This document shows positions 1 to 9,024 of a stretch of 38,708 nucleotides of DNA, one piece after another. Made by a program: the position numbers and the translations under genes. Each line of letters starts with the position of its first letter. The stretch's first letter is position 1. The DNA is from CAZAGD01 sp049699975 (lineage in GTDB: Bacteria; Desulfobacterota; SM23-61), in the NCBI GenBank assembly GCA_049699975.1, contig JBNAWB010000006.1, positions 1 to 38,708 on the forward strand, given 5' to 3'. The notes beneath the pieces were generated by a model. The model made no database searches, was not told where the DNA came from, and was given only the letters and a program-made list of their open reading frames with translations.

Positions 1-52
1 CTCTCCCCCTCCCGCCTGAAGTAGGTACGAATTTCAAAAGTGATCGACGGTC
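1..52. repeat. Dispersed direct repeat, copy 1
   Basis: This CT-rich block continues into a segment ending AGTGATCGACGGTC. It matches 4998-5047 in the same orientation with a handful of mismatches. The left boundary is cut by the window edge. No coding potential was seen. Confidence 0.6.
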
Positions 53-100
53 AGGGGTGGGGTTTGAAATATTTTTATGATTAATTTTGCCAACTTCTTC

Positions 101-129
101 TTGCTATCCTTTTAGTCCTCGCCTATAAT
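101..129 (+). promoter_or_regulatory. Predicted sigma-70 promoter for the ydcF-like gene
   Basis: A -35 box TTGCTA (101-106) and a -10 box TATAAT (124-129) are separated by 17 bp. The expected transcript start is near 136, giving a leader of about 25 nt before the ATG at 161. A GAGGAAG ribosome binding site lies at 141-147. Confidence 0.65.
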
Positions 130-160
130 AAGGCCGATAACGAGGAAGATAAAGAAGAAA

Positions 161-805
161 ATGGCCAAAGCAAGACCTCTATTTGAAAGAGTTTTTTTAG
201 CTATTAACCTATTATTGTGGCTGTTCTTTTTGCTGGTTTTGTTAATTTCTTTTACGCCTCTTAATGACTACATGCTTCGGCCACTCCATATTGGGGAAGA
301 ATTACGCCAAGCTGAAGTAATTGTGGTTTTAGGAGGGGGAATTGATCGGGGTCGTTTCTTATCCCCACAATCAGCCCAGAGACTTATCCGCGGAGCGCAG
401 TTGTATTATGCCGGCTGGGCTCCTAAGATCCTTTTTGCGGGAGGAGATACAGCCCAAATAGGAATTCCGGAAGCTTTAGTGTTCGCCCAAGAGGCGCGAA
501 AGCTAAGAATTCCTGAACAAGATATTTTGGTGGAAAAGAATGCCCACCATACGCGCGAACAAGTTTTAGAGATTAAAAAAATGGCGGCTAAAAATAAATG
601 GCAGAATCTGTTAATTGTTACTTCTTATATCCATATGAAGCGGGCTCTTTTAGCCTTTGAAAATTTGGGGTTAAAGGTATATCCTGCTCCCGCCGATCCG
701 TATGAAAAATATGCCCATCATCCTTTAGTTCGTCTGCAAGTTTTCGGTCAAATTATTAGAGAATACGGAGCGATAATTTATTACAAGGCCAGGGGATGGA
801 TATAA
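161..805 (+). CDS. YdcF/SanA-like DUF218 membrane protein
   Basis: A protein of 214 residues with one N-terminal membrane segment (about residues 11-32) followed by a DUF218 domain. The domain opens with a VIVVLGGG strand-loop near residue 54 and continues with an AGGD loop near residue 94, both typical of the family. DUF218 proteins (YdcF, SanA, ElyC) are inner-membrane proteins linked to envelope integrity or lipid-carrier metabolism; the biochemical activity of this member is not known. The gene has its own promoter and is convergent with thrC, with only 5 bp between the stop codons. The length is normal for a SanA/YdcF-type protein. The family is confident and the role is not. Confidence 0.85.
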   Translation: MAKARPLFERVFLAINLLLWLFFLLVLLISFTPLNDYMLRPLHIGEELRQAEVIVVLGGGIDRGRFLSPQSAQRLIRGAQLYYAGWAPKILFAGGDTAQIGIPEALVFAQEARKLRIPEQDILVEKNAHHTREQVLEIKKMAAKNKWQNLLIVTSYIHMKRALLAFENLGLKVYPAPADPYEKYAHHPLVRLQVFGQIIREYGAIIYYKARGWI

Positions 806-810
806 CTATT

Positions 811-1938
811 TTAATGAAGACTGGCCAATATTTTTAAGATTTTCTCTGTAGCCTTTAATCCATGGCCGGAGAATAAAGAAACGATAGTTTCTCCAGGAAG
901 AGCATGGGGAATATATTTATATACCCCAGCAATAGTCGCCGCGGCAGTAGGTTCAATATAAAATCCGCGGCGGGAGACATCTATTAAGGCTGCTTTAATT
1001 TCCGCCTCTTCCACCATCATGATTTCCCCAGAACTTTCTTTAATCGCCTGCAGTATTTGTTTGCCCCGCACTGGAGCAGCAATGGCGATTCCTTCGGCCA
1101 GTGTTTCTTTCTTCGTGATGGAAGGAAGGTCAGGGGAATTCTCTCGCCAGGCCAAATATAGAGGGGCACAGCTGGCCGCTTGAATACCAATTAAACGGGG
1201 GATTTTAGCGATGAGGCCGGCTTGGCGCAGATCTTGAAAACCGAGGAAACATCCGAGAAGAAGTGTCCCATTTCCTACCGGCAGAATTACTACATCTGGA
1301 GATTGCCAACCCAATTGCTCGCATATCTCCAAGGCGATGGTTTTGGTGCCTTGGAAGAAAAAGGGATTCCAGGAGTGACTGGCATAATAAATTTTTTCAA
1401 CGGCTTTTAGGGTGGCCTGCGCTGTATCCTCCCGTGATCCAGGGATGAGGCGCACCTTTGCCCCATAGGCTTGAATTTGAGCCAGCTTAGCAGGTGAAGT
1501 ATCCTGGGGAACAAAAATCTCACATTTTATTTTTGCTCGGGCACAATAAGCAGCAATAGCGCAGCCCGCATTTCCCGAAGAGTCTTCTATTACTTCATTT
1601 ATTCCCAATTCTTTTATTTTACTGACGAGTACCGAAGCCCCCCGGTCTTTATAAGAACCTGTGGGCAAGAGGTGTTCTTGTTTAATCCAAACTTTTTGGC
1701 CGGCAAAATTTAAGGGGATTAAGGGGGTAAAACCTTCAGCCAAGGTAATAATGTTTTGATCGTCTTCTAAGGGGATGGCTTCCCGGTACCGCCACATACT
1801 TAAATTTCTTTGACGAATTTTTTCTATAGGAAAGGAAGCGGAAAATTCAATATCCAGAACTCCGCCACAGGAACATTTCCAGACTCTTTCTTGGCTGGGA
1901 AATCTTTTTTGACAAGAAGCGCAAATTAAGTTGTTCAA
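811..1938 (-). CDS. Threonine synthase (PLP-dependent, with N-terminal zinc ribbon)
   Basis: A protein of 375 residues that would convert O-phosphohomoserine to threonine in the cytoplasm. An N-terminal ribbon carries Cys6, Cys9, Cys22 and Cys24 (CxxC...CxC). The PLP lysine is Lys97 in the motif TGSYKDRG, and a phosphate-binding SSGNAG loop follows. This is the fold-type II threonine synthase architecture common in actinobacteria, archaea and deep-branching bacteria. The start codon overlaps the gnd stop by 4 bp, so it is probably translationally coupled as the last gene of the minus-strand group. No other threonine-pathway gene lies nearby. A related lyase or ammonia-lyase of the same fold cannot be fully excluded, but the ribbon plus motif favour ThrC. 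Confidence 0.85.
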   Translation of the reverse strand: MNNLICASCQKRFPSQERVWKCSCGGVLDIEFSASFPIEKIRQRNLSMWRYREAIPLEDDQNIITLAEGFTPLIPLNFAGQKVWIKQEHLLPTGSYKDRGASVLVSKIKELGINEVIEDSSGNAGCAIAAYCARAKIKCEIFVPQDTSPAKLAQIQAYGAKVRLIPGSREDTAQATLKAVEKIYYASHSWNPFFFQGTKTIALEICEQLGWQSPDVVILPVGNGTLLLGCFLGFQDLRQAGLIAKIPRLIGIQAASCAPLYLAWRENSPDLPSITKKETLAEGIAIAAPVRGKQILQAIKESSGEIMMVEEAEIKAALIDVSRRGFYIEPTAAATIAGVYKYIPHALPGETIVSLFSGHGLKATEKILKILASLH

Positions 1939-2843
1939 GGCTTATTTTTGATCACCCTATGCCCGCCGAATTCTTGGCGCAATGCTGCTAAGATCTTATC
2001 GGCAAAAGAATCGGCCTGCCGGGAGCGAAATCTTTGGAAAAGAGAACAAGCTATAACTGGCGTAGGCACAGCCGAATTTATGGCCTGTTGCACAGTCCAG
2101 CGCCCCTCTCCGGAATCTTCTACATATCCTTTGATAGAAGAAAGATGAGGATCTTTTTTGAGCGCTGATTCTAAAAGCTCTAAGAGCCAAGAGCGCACTA
2201 CGCTTCCTTGATTCCAAAGATGCGCTACTTTGGCCAAATTTAACTCTGAACCATAAGGGGAATTTAAAAGAAGGTCGAACCCTTCTCCATAAGCAGACAT
2301 TAATCCGTATTCGATACCATTGTGCGTCATCTTCACGAAATGCCCGGCTCCCGTGCTTCCGCAATAAAGATATCCATCGCGCGGAGCCAATGATTTAAAG
2401 ATCGGTTCCAAAAACTTGTATATCTTCCGCTCCCCGCCGATCATCAAACAATAGCCAATTTTTAATCCCCAGATGCCTCCACTTACCCCCACATCCAGGT
2501 AATGAATGCCTTTAGGTTTTAATTGCGCAGCATGGCGGAGGTCATCCTGGTAAAAACTATTTCCTCCTTCCACGATTATATCTCCTTTAGCTAATAAATC
2601 AGCCAACTGCGCGATATATTCGTCTACAGGTTTGCCGGCTGGAAGCATCAGCCAGATAATTCGCGGTGCTTTAAGAACCTGAACCAGCTCAAGCAAAGAA
2701 AAAGCTCCTTGGGCTCCTTCTTTCATAATCTGCCGCGTCTTTTCTGGGGAACGGTTATAAGCAACTACTTTATGACCACCTTTTAAAAGGCGGCGGACCA
2801 TATTCATTCCCATCCGTCCTAAACCAATCATGGCTAATTCCAT
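1935..2843 (-). CDS. 6-phosphogluconate dehydrogenase, decarboxylating, short form
   Basis: A protein of 302 residues, about 170 shorter than the canonical NADP-type enzyme. That length matches the short GntZ/YqeC-like group, usually considered NAD-preferring. It oxidises and decarboxylates 6-phosphogluconate to ribulose 5-phosphate. The Rossmann motif GLGRMG begins at residue 7. Lys171, Asn175 and Glu178 in the KMTHNGIEYG stretch are the expected catalytic and substrate residues, and the C-terminal SRQ...FGGH segment is conserved. A strong AGGAGG site precedes the ATG. It sits 111 bp downstream of transaldolase, so two pentose-phosphate enzymes are adjacent. Confidence 0.9.
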   Translation of the reverse strand: MELAMIGLGRMGMNMVRRLLKGGHKVVAYNRSPEKTRQIMKEGAQGAFSLLELVQVLKAPRIIWLMLPAGKPVDEYIAQLADLLAKGDIIVEGGNSFYQDDLRHAAQLKPKGIHYLDVGVSGGIWGLKIGYCLMIGGERKIYKFLEPIFKSLAPRDGYLYCGSTGAGHFVKMTHNGIEYGLMSAYGEGFDLLLNSPYGSELNLAKVAHLWNQGSVVRSWLLELLESALKKDPHLSSIKGYVEDSGEGRWTVQQAINSAVPTPVIACSLFQRFRSRQADSFADKILAALRQEFGGHRVIKNKP

Positions 2844-2954
2844 ATTTTCTCCTCCTGATGGTCACCCATATGGTAAATTATTTTCAAGAGGATTAAACAT
2901 TTTGCGCATTAGCAAGTTTCAAGCAACATCACAAGAGGCTAAGCTAACTATTTC

Positions 2955-4091
2955 CTAAAGTTTCCGAGCTAAAAAATAATCTCTCTTCTCGGCGATTTCT
3001 TTTAATAGGGCGGAGTAAGATTCGGCAAAGAGCCTTACTCCTTCCTTTTCTAAATCATCGGTAACTTGGCGCATATTCACGCCCAGGGAATGGAGCTCAT
3101 CGAAGAGAGCTTCCGCTTCTTTCAGCCCTTCCTCGATAGTAATTTTGGCTTCGCCATGATCAAGAAAGGCCGCTAAAGTACTTTCGGGCAGAGTATTTAT
3201 GGAGGCCGGCCCAATTAATTCTTGCACATATTTGATATCACTATATTTGGGGTTTTTGGTCCCCGTACTGGCCCAAAGGATTCTTTGTTGATTAGCCCCA
3301 GGTAAGGCTTGAAATCTTTTTCCGGAAAATATTTCTTTATATTTTTGGTAAGCTAATTTAGCATTGGCCACCGCCGCTTGGCCAAGTAAAGATTGGATCT
3401 TCTTTTTTTCGGCTGCGGATGGAGAAGAAGAAATGCGGGCCTGCAGAAGGCTGTCCACCATAGTATCAACCCGACTCACAAAGAAACTGGCTACCGAAGC
3501 TACTTCGGCAATAGGCGCACCTTTAAGCAATCTTTTTTCTAAGCCCTGAATATAAGCTTTGGCTACTTCTTCATATCTTTTGATGGCGAAGAGTAAAGTG
3601 GCGTTGACATTAACTCCTTCGGCAATCAGGTCTTCTATGGCCAAGACTCCTGGGGGTGTGGCCGGGATTTTTACCAAGATATTTTTCTTGCCGATGGTGG
3701 CAAAAAGAAACTTAGCTTCCGCTACGGTCTTCTCCCGATCGTAAGCCAGTTCCGGAGATACTTCGATACTTACAAAGCCATCGCGGCCTTGGCTGGAGAG
3801 ATAAACTGGCCAAAGCAGATCAGCAGCGCGGGAAACATCTTCTAAGGCTAAGCCTAAGAAAAGGTCTTTTTCGGCATAGATACCTTTCTGTAATAAGTTT
3901 TGGAGAGCCGAGTCGTAATCTTTACTTCCCGAGATTGATTTTTGAAAGATAGTAGGGTTAGAAGTAACGCCGCTTACTCCCAAATTAATTAACCGGGCTA
4001 ATTCTCCAGAATTCAGCAGGTGCCAACTAAGGTTGTCCAGCCAGATACTTTGCCCCAGTTTTTGTAATTCCCGCAATAAATTTTCTTTCAT
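2955..4091 (-). CDS. Transaldolase (long form)
   Basis: A protein of 378 residues that transfers a dihydroxyacetone unit between sugar phosphates in the non-oxidative pentose phosphate pathway. The Schiff-base lysine is Lys141 in LVKIPAT, and the N-terminal SNPTIF strand (residues 44-49) is conserved. The length fits the longer actinobacterial/cyanobacterial-type transaldolase, which is sometimes fused to phosphoglucose isomerase; no fusion is present here. It starts 17 bp after the NlpC/P60-like gene and is followed by gnd, suggesting one transcript from the promoter at 4886-4914. Confidence 0.92.
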   Translation of the reverse strand: MKENLLRELQKLGQSIWLDNLSWHLLNSGELARLINLGVSGVTSNPTIFQKSISGSKDYDSALQNLLQKGIYAEKDLFLGLALEDVSRAADLLWPVYLSSQGRDGFVSIEVSPELAYDREKTVAEAKFLFATIGKKNILVKIPATPPGVLAIEDLIAEGVNVNATLLFAIKRYEEVAKAYIQGLEKRLLKGAPIAEVASVASFFVSRVDTMVDSLLQARISSSPSAAEKKKIQSLLGQAAVANAKLAYQKYKEIFSGKRFQALPGANQQRILWASTGTKNPKYSDIKYVQELIGPASINTLPESTLAAFLDHGEAKITIEEGLKEAEALFDELHSLGVNMRQVTDDLEKEGVRLFAESYSALLKEIAEKRDYFLARKL

Positions 4092-4108
4092 TTTTGGCTC
4101 CTCTCCAA

Positions 4109-4870
4109 TTATTCAAACCTCGTCACCATTACTCCCCTAAAGGGCATGTGCGCTAGATATTCCGCCAAAGGAACTTTTTTGACTGCGCCACCTTTATTTT
4201 TTAGGCCACTAGCGTGAATAAGAAAAACTGTGGTTTGATCATTTTTTTTCTCAATTTTGATGATGCCCATATGGCCAATCCCTTCATCTTTTAGCCTCTG
4301 CTCAGGATATTTTACAAAAAAAATTAAATCCCCTGTTCTTAAATTTTTAGTCCCACTTAATAAATTATCAGGGGGGAGAATAGCCCATAAATCCTTTCCT
4401 CTAAGTCCTTTGATGAGAACAGCTTGGCCAATTTGGGAGGTAACTTCTTGACCCCATTTTCCGCTAAAAATCATGTCTTCCCCATAAGCCAAGCGGTCTG
4501 CGTAGTTAATTACTTCTCCATTGATAATAATTCCTTGGGTATGAAAGCGCTTCTCCAGAGCAATTTTTATTGCTTCCTCAGGCGATGAGCTCAAAGCCAA
4601 TTCCACAGAGCGAAATACAAAGTACATGCAGTCCACCCGATCATCAGCAACAATAGCCTTACGGGTTACATAAGTTCCCTGCGGGTCTTCGTCATAAGGA
4701 GTACCCACAAATTTTTCGGCCCAAAAAGCGATTCTTTCGCCTATTGATTTCCCTACTAAATTATTTTGGATTTGTTGTATTTCTGCTGGCTGCGGAAAAG
4801 CGAGCAGAGTCAGAGGATATATAAAACCTATCAAGACCAAAAAGATCTTTATTCTTAATAGCATTTTCAT
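4109..4870 (-). CDS. Secreted NlpC/P60-like (DUF1460-type) cysteine amidase or peptidase
   Basis: A protein of 253 residues with an N-terminal signal-like segment (residues 1-24, basic then hydrophobic) and a papain-like core. The likely nucleophile is Cys81 in RVDCMYFV, and the likely catalytic histidine is His200 in GHMGII. A further HASG follows at 219. DUF1460/NlpC-type proteins cleave peptidoglycan stem peptides, so a periplasmic cell-wall role is inferred. It is the first gene of the group leading into tal, gnd and thrC, a functional mismatch that may only reflect co-transcription. The fold is reasonably sure; the exact family is less so. Confidence 0.7.
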   Translation of the reverse strand: MKMLLRIKIFLVLIGFIYPLTLLAFPQPAEIQQIQNNLVGKSIGERIAFWAEKFVGTPYDEDPQGTYVTRKAIVADDRVDCMYFVFRSVELALSSSPEEAIKIALEKRFHTQGIIINGEVINYADRLAYGEDMIFSGKWGQEVTSQIGQAVLIKGLRGKDLWAILPPDNLLSGTKNLRTGDLIFFVKYPEQRLKDEGIGHMGIIKIEKKNDQTTVFLIHASGLKNKGGAVKKVPLAEYLAHMPFRGVMVTRFE

Positions 4871-4885
4871 ATGTAGCTTTCCCCT

Positions 4886-4914
4886 ATATTACCAAATGAG
4901 GAAAACATTGCCAA
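4886..4914 (-). promoter_or_regulatory. Predicted promoter of the NlpC/P60-like-tal-gnd-thrC group
   Basis: On the minus strand TTGGCA (4909-4914) and TAATAT (4886-4891) are separated by exactly 17 bp. A GGGGAAAG ribosome binding site follows before the ATG at 4870. Confidence 0.6.
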
Positions 4915-4997
4915 TATTTTTTCTAAATAAATGTAAGAGAGATTTATTTTTTTCCCGCCCACACCAATGAAAGAATAAGGGCCTCATTTTAATGAGC

Positions 4998-5047
4998 CTC
5001 TCTCCCTCCCGCCAACTAAGCTAGAATTTAAAAAGTGATCAACGGTC
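4998..5047. repeat. Dispersed direct repeat, copy 2
   Basis: This matches 1-52 in the same orientation (CT-rich start, then GTGATCAACGGTC). A short palindrome CTCATT-TT-AATGAG lies just upstream at 4983-4996. The intergenic stretch 4871-5244 holds this repeat, the inverted repeat at 5051-5159 and two promoters, but no gene. Confidence 0.6.
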
Positions 5048-5050
5048 GGC

Positions 5051-5159
5051 GTAATCCCTCACTGAAGAGTGGGATTATTAGAGGAATTTTTATTTTTGTA
5101 AGTGCCCGAGGCAGGCCAGGGGCAGGCCATACTTTTCCCACTTTTAAGTGACGGATTAC
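5051..5159. repeat. MITE-like element with 13-bp terminal inverted repeats
   Basis: The ends GTAATCCCTCACT (5051-5063) and AGTGACGGATTAC (5147-5159) are inverted repeats with one mismatch. Inside are a local hairpin at 5052-5077 (TAATCC...GGATTA enclosing CACT-GAAG-AGTG) and a tandem GGCAGGCC motif near 5111-5128. It has no coding capacity. It may be a small non-autonomous element or a structured leader remnant. Confidence 0.4.
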
Positions 5160-5178
5160 CGGTTGGCTTTTTTCTTTA

Positions 5179-5207
5179 TTGACGAGGAAAAGTGTATTAT
5201 ATATATT
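5179..5207 (+). promoter_or_regulatory. Predicted sigma-70 promoter for the aminotransferase
   Basis: TTGACG (5179-5184) and TATATT (5202-5207) are separated by 17 bp. A GGAGAGG ribosome binding site (5226-5232) precedes the ATG at 5245. Confidence 0.65.
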
Positions 5208-5244
5208 TTAGCGAAGTTAATCTTTGGAGAGGTGGATTTAAGAA

Positions 5245-6423
5245 ATGAGAGATTTTTCCGCGGAGCGAGCCCGGAGTTTTACGGAATCAGTAATTAGGGA
5301 TATGACGCGGCTTTGTCTCAAACACCAGGGGGTGAACTTAGCCCAGGGATTTCCAGATTTCCCTGCTCCGGAGGAAATTAAAGAAGCAGCGGTAAGAGCC
5401 ATTCGGGCCGATGTAAACCAGTATGCCATAACTTGGGGAACACCAGCCCTGCGCCAGGCCATTGCCGAAAAGTTTTTTTGGTACAATGGCTTGAAGGTGG
5501 ATCCGGAAAAAGAGATTACGGTCTGTTGCGGGGCTACAGAAGGTATGATTGCTTCCTTGCTGGCTATAGTCAATCCTGGAGAAGAGGTCATCGTCTTTGA
5601 GCCTTTTTATGAGAATTATGGACCGGACACCATCCTCTGTGGAGCGACACCCCGCTATATCACTCTCCACGAGCCAGATTGGCACTTTGACGATCAGGAA
5701 CTAAAACGCACTTTCAATAAGCAAACGAAAGCCATAATCATTAACACTCCCAATAATCCTACGGGAAAAGTCTTCACGCGGGAAGAACTTCAGTTTATTG
5801 CTGATCTATGCTTAAAGTGGGGTGTAGTGGCCGTAACGGACGAGATATATGAACATATCCTTTATGATAAGGCCCAACACGTGAGTATTGCTTCCCTCCC
5901 CGGGGTGAGCGAGCAGACTATTACGATTAATTCTCTGTCCAAAACCTACAGCTTAACAGGATGGCGCGTGGGTTGGGCGATAGCCTCGGCCAAGCTCACG
6001 GCTTCTATTCGCAAAGTCCATGATTTCCTTACGGTTGGAGCTGCCCATCCCCTCCAAGAAGCAACTGTAGTAGCCTTGCGCTTTGGCCAAAATTATTATC
6101 ACACGTTGGCGGCCGAATATAAAGAACGGCGGGATTATCTTCTACAATCTTTGGTCGAGGCTAACTTTCGGGTTTATCAGCCCCAAGGCGCTTATTATAT
6201 TATGACCGATGTGGGCCACTTCGGATTTAAAGATGACTTCGATTGTGCCTATTATTTAGTAGAGAAAATCGGGGTAGCTACTGTGCCCGGAAGCTGTTTT
6301 TATAGTCAGCCAGAAAAGGGCCAAACAAAAGTTCGCTTTGCTTTCCCCAAAAAAATGGAAACACTCCGCCAAGCAGTGCAAAAGCTTAAAAATTTTCAGC
6401 CTCCCGGCAAAAGATATTTTTAA
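5245..6423 (+). CDS. Class I/II PLP-dependent aminotransferase
   Basis: A protein of 392 residues and a fold-type I aminotransferase. PLP residues are visible: Asn171 in NTPNNPTGK, Asp199 and Tyr202 in TDEIYEH, and the Schiff-base Lys233 in SLSKTYSLTGWRVGW. The N-terminal GFPDFPAPEEI segment places it near the methionine/kynurenine/N-succinyldiaminopimelate aminotransferase group. Substrate cannot be fixed from sequence alone; an aspartate or aromatic amino-donor role is possible. It is monocistronic, with its own promoter, and convergent with secF (14 bp between stop codons). Confidence 0.88.
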   Translation: MRDFSAERARSFTESVIRDMTRLCLKHQGVNLAQGFPDFPAPEEIKEAAVRAIRADVNQYAITWGTPALRQAIAEKFFWYNGLKVDPEKEITVCCGATEGMIASLLAIVNPGEEVIVFEPFYENYGPDTILCGATPRYITLHEPDWHFDDQELKRTFNKQTKAIIINTPNNPTGKVFTREELQFIADLCLKWGVVAVTDEIYEHILYDKAQHVSIASLPGVSEQTITINSLSKTYSLTGWRVGWAIASAKLTASIRKVHDFLTVGAAHPLQEATVVALRFGQNYYHTLAAEYKERRDYLLQSLVEANFRVYQPQGAYYIMTDVGHFGFKDDFDCAYYLVEKIGVATVPGSCFYSQPEKGQTKVRFAFPKKMETLRQAVQKLKNFQPPGKRYF

Positions 6424-6437
6424 AAGGGAAGGAAGAT

Positions 6438-7367
6438 TTAACGGCGCGTGCGGATTCGGATTTTCTGACCTTTGCGCCATTCGTAAACAATGGGACTAGC
6501 CACAAATACAGACGAATATGTCCCCACACACACGCCGATTAACAGGGCTAAAGAAAAATCATGAATAACTTCCCCGCCGAAGAAGAAGAGGGATAAACAA
6601 ACCAAGAACACGGTTATAGTAGTCACAATAGTTCGGCTAAGCACCTCATTTATACTACGGTTCATCACCTCTCCTAAGGGGTCGCGGGGGCGTAGACGCA
6701 GGTTTTCTCGGATACGATCATAAACAACTACTGTGTCGGTCAAAGAATAGCCTGCTAAAGTTAAAAGAGCTGTAACTAACAGTAAGTTTACTTCCTTCCC
6801 CAAGATATTAAAAATACCTAAGACAGTAAGTACATCGTGAAAAGTGGCTATGGCCGCTGCCACCCCAAAGGAAAACTCAAAGCGCCAAGCCAGGTAAATG
6901 ATCATGCCGATAGCAGAAATAATTACCGCAATAAGAGCATCATGCTGCAAATTTTTGCCCACTTTGGGCCCAATTTCCGTAGAACTCTCGACCACAAATT
7001 TATTATCCTTAAATTCCTTACTAAAGATCTCCACGATTTTATCCGCAACTTTTCCTAAAGGAACAGTAGTAGATTTTTTTACCTGGATTAAAAGCTTATT
7101 CCCTTCGGTAAAGTGCTGCAGCTCGCTGTCTTTAAACCCATTAGCCTCCAAGACGTGACGGGCTTTATCCATTTGCAAAGGTTTTTCAAATTTTAATTGG
7201 ACAGCTGTTCCACCAGCAAAATCGATACCTAAGTTGGCTTGCCCTGTAGCTAATAGAACTAAGGCCAAAATTCCCAGAGCAATGAAGATACCTGAAAGAA
7301 TAAAAGCATATTTTCTAAACCCGATGAAATCAATGTTTGTTTTACCTAATATTTCGATACCCATCAA
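6438..7367 (-). CDS. Protein translocase subunit SecF
   Basis: A protein of 309 residues. SecF pairs with SecD and uses the proton gradient to drive late steps of protein export across the inner membrane. The first membrane segment (about residues 21-43) is followed by the periplasmic motif GIDFAGGT and then five more membrane segments. The conserved TVVVYDRIREN motif of the RND-like core is present. It is the last gene of the spoIID-queA-tgt-yajC-secD-secF series, 13 bp after secD. Length is normal. A second Met follows the first, so the start is uncertain by one residue. Confidence 0.95.
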   Translation of the reverse strand: MMGIEILGKTNIDFIGFRKYAFILSGIFIALGILALVLLATGQANLGIDFAGGTAVQLKFEKPLQMDKARHVLEANGFKDSELQHFTEGNKLLIQVKKSTTVPLGKVADKIVEIFSKEFKDNKFVVESSTEIGPKVGKNLQHDALIAVIISAIGMIIYLAWRFEFSFGVAAAIATFHDVLTVLGIFNILGKEVNLLLVTALLTLAGYSLTDTVVVYDRIRENLRLRPRDPLGEVMNRSINEVLSRTIVTTITVFLVCLSLFFFGGEVIHDFSLALLIGVCVGTYSSVFVASPIVYEWRKGQKIRIRTRR

Positions 7368-7380
7368 GCAGTTCCTTTCT

Positions 7381-8982
7381 TCAGATGCTTAAGGTTTGTA
7401 ATTGCTTGCGGTAATTTATCCAGTCAAAGATAACTTTAGTGCCGATGAGGGCAGAGAAAAGGTTGATGATCACCCCCAGGCTCAAGGTGACGGCAAAGCC
7501 TTTAATCGGGCCGGTGCCGAATTGGAAAAGGACTACGGCGGTAATCAAAGTAGTCACGTGGGAGTCAATAATGGTAAACAGAGCCTTGTCATACCCAGCA
7601 TCTACGGCTGCCCGGACAGTTTTTCCCAGGCGTAATTCTTCTCGAATCCGTTCAAACATTAAAACATTACTATCCACGGCCATGCCAATGGCCAATATGA
7701 TTCCCGCGATTCCGGGGAGAGTTAGGGTGGCGCGCATAGAAGCCAAGGCGCCCATCAAATAAACTATATTAAGCACTAAAGCCCAGTCGGCAATTAATCC
7801 GGACATCCGGTAATAGATGGCCATGAACACGACTACCAAAATGGCGCCGATAATGGCGGCACGAATTCCTTTTTCAATTGAATCTTGCCCCAAAGAGGGG
7901 CCCACGGTCACATTCTGGATAATCTTCACTGGAGCAGGGAGGGCACCAGCTCGAAGAACAATGGCCAAATCCGAAGCTTCTTCTACCGTAAAGGAGCCGG
8001 TAATTTGGGCTTTACCACCGCTGATCCTTTCTTGAATAACCGGTGCCGAATAAACATTATTGTCCAAGACAATAGCCAAACGCTTTTTAACATTTTCAGC
8101 AGTTATTTGATCAAACAGACGAGCCCCGCGAGCGTCGAAGTCCAAAGAAACATAAGGCTCATTAAAGTCAGACTTTATGCGCATGCGGGCATCTACCAGC
8201 ACATCTCCAGTCATCAAAGCCCGTTTTTTCACCAGATAAGGACGGCGGGTTATAACACCAGTTTCTTTATCTACAATTTTTTGATACAGGATTTCCGAGC
8301 CCGGAGGAATATTCCCTTTCAGAGCTTCCTCTAAGCTGTTTTCTTCATCAACTAATTTAAATTCTAAAAGAGCCGTACGCCCGATTAGTTCAATGGCCCT
8401 TTGGGGATCTTTGATGCCAGGAAGTTGGACTAAGATTTGATTCTCTCCTTGGGGGGCAATTACGGGCTCGGCCACACCAAACTGGTCAACCCGATTGCGG
8501 ATAGTCTCCAGTGCTTGGCGGACTGCCGAATCTTCCACAGCGCGGATTTCTTGAGAACTCATTTCCAAAAGATAGTGGAATTGCCCCTCTTTTTCGAAAA
8601 AAGAGGAGACTTTTAGATGGCCGTATTGATCAGCCCGCACCTGACTAAAACGGTCGTTGGCCTTCGCATCCGGAAGGACCACGGAGATTTTGCCCTCGGC
8701 TGACCTTTCGATGCGCTGAAAGGGAATACCTTTTTTGGTCAAAGATTCTTTCAGGTCGCTTGCATATTTATCCAAGGCGCTCTCCACCGCCTTCTGGACT
8801 TCTACTTCTAAGAGCAGGTGCATCCCGCCCCGCAGATCCAGGCCTAAATGGATTTTTTCGGTAGGTAAAACTTTAGTCCACCATTTGGGCAAGGGGTCGA
8901 CCAAGGTGGGAATTAGATAGATAATGGAGAGCGCCAGAAAAAATATAATTAATCCAGCTCGCCATTGGATGCTCCGCCGCAT
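7381..8982 (-). CDS. Protein translocase subunit SecD
   Basis: A protein of 533 residues. The N-terminal membrane anchor (about 9-27) is followed by the GLDLRGGMHLLLEV motif, a large periplasmic domain, and five C-terminal membrane segments including DSNVLMFERIREE. All match SecD of normal length. It lies between yajC (42 bp) and secF (13 bp), the standard order. Confidence 0.95.
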   Translation of the reverse strand: MRRSIQWRAGLIIFFLALSIIYLIPTLVDPLPKWWTKVLPTEKIHLGLDLRGGMHLLLEVEVQKAVESALDKYASDLKESLTKKGIPFQRIERSAEGKISVVLPDAKANDRFSQVRADQYGHLKVSSFFEKEGQFHYLLEMSSQEIRAVEDSAVRQALETIRNRVDQFGVAEPVIAPQGENQILVQLPGIKDPQRAIELIGRTALLEFKLVDEENSLEEALKGNIPPGSEILYQKIVDKETGVITRRPYLVKKRALMTGDVLVDARMRIKSDFNEPYVSLDFDARGARLFDQITAENVKKRLAIVLDNNVYSAPVIQERISGGKAQITGSFTVEEASDLAIVLRAGALPAPVKIIQNVTVGPSLGQDSIEKGIRAAIIGAILVVVFMAIYYRMSGLIADWALVLNIVYLMGALASMRATLTLPGIAGIILAIGMAVDSNVLMFERIREELRLGKTVRAAVDAGYDKALFTIIDSHVTTLITAVVLFQFGTGPIKGFAVTLSLGVIINLFSALIGTKVIFDWINYRKQLQTLSI

Positions 8983-9024
8983 AAATTTCTCCTTGCTGTT
9001 TTAATTAGGCAGTTGATCTCGAGA

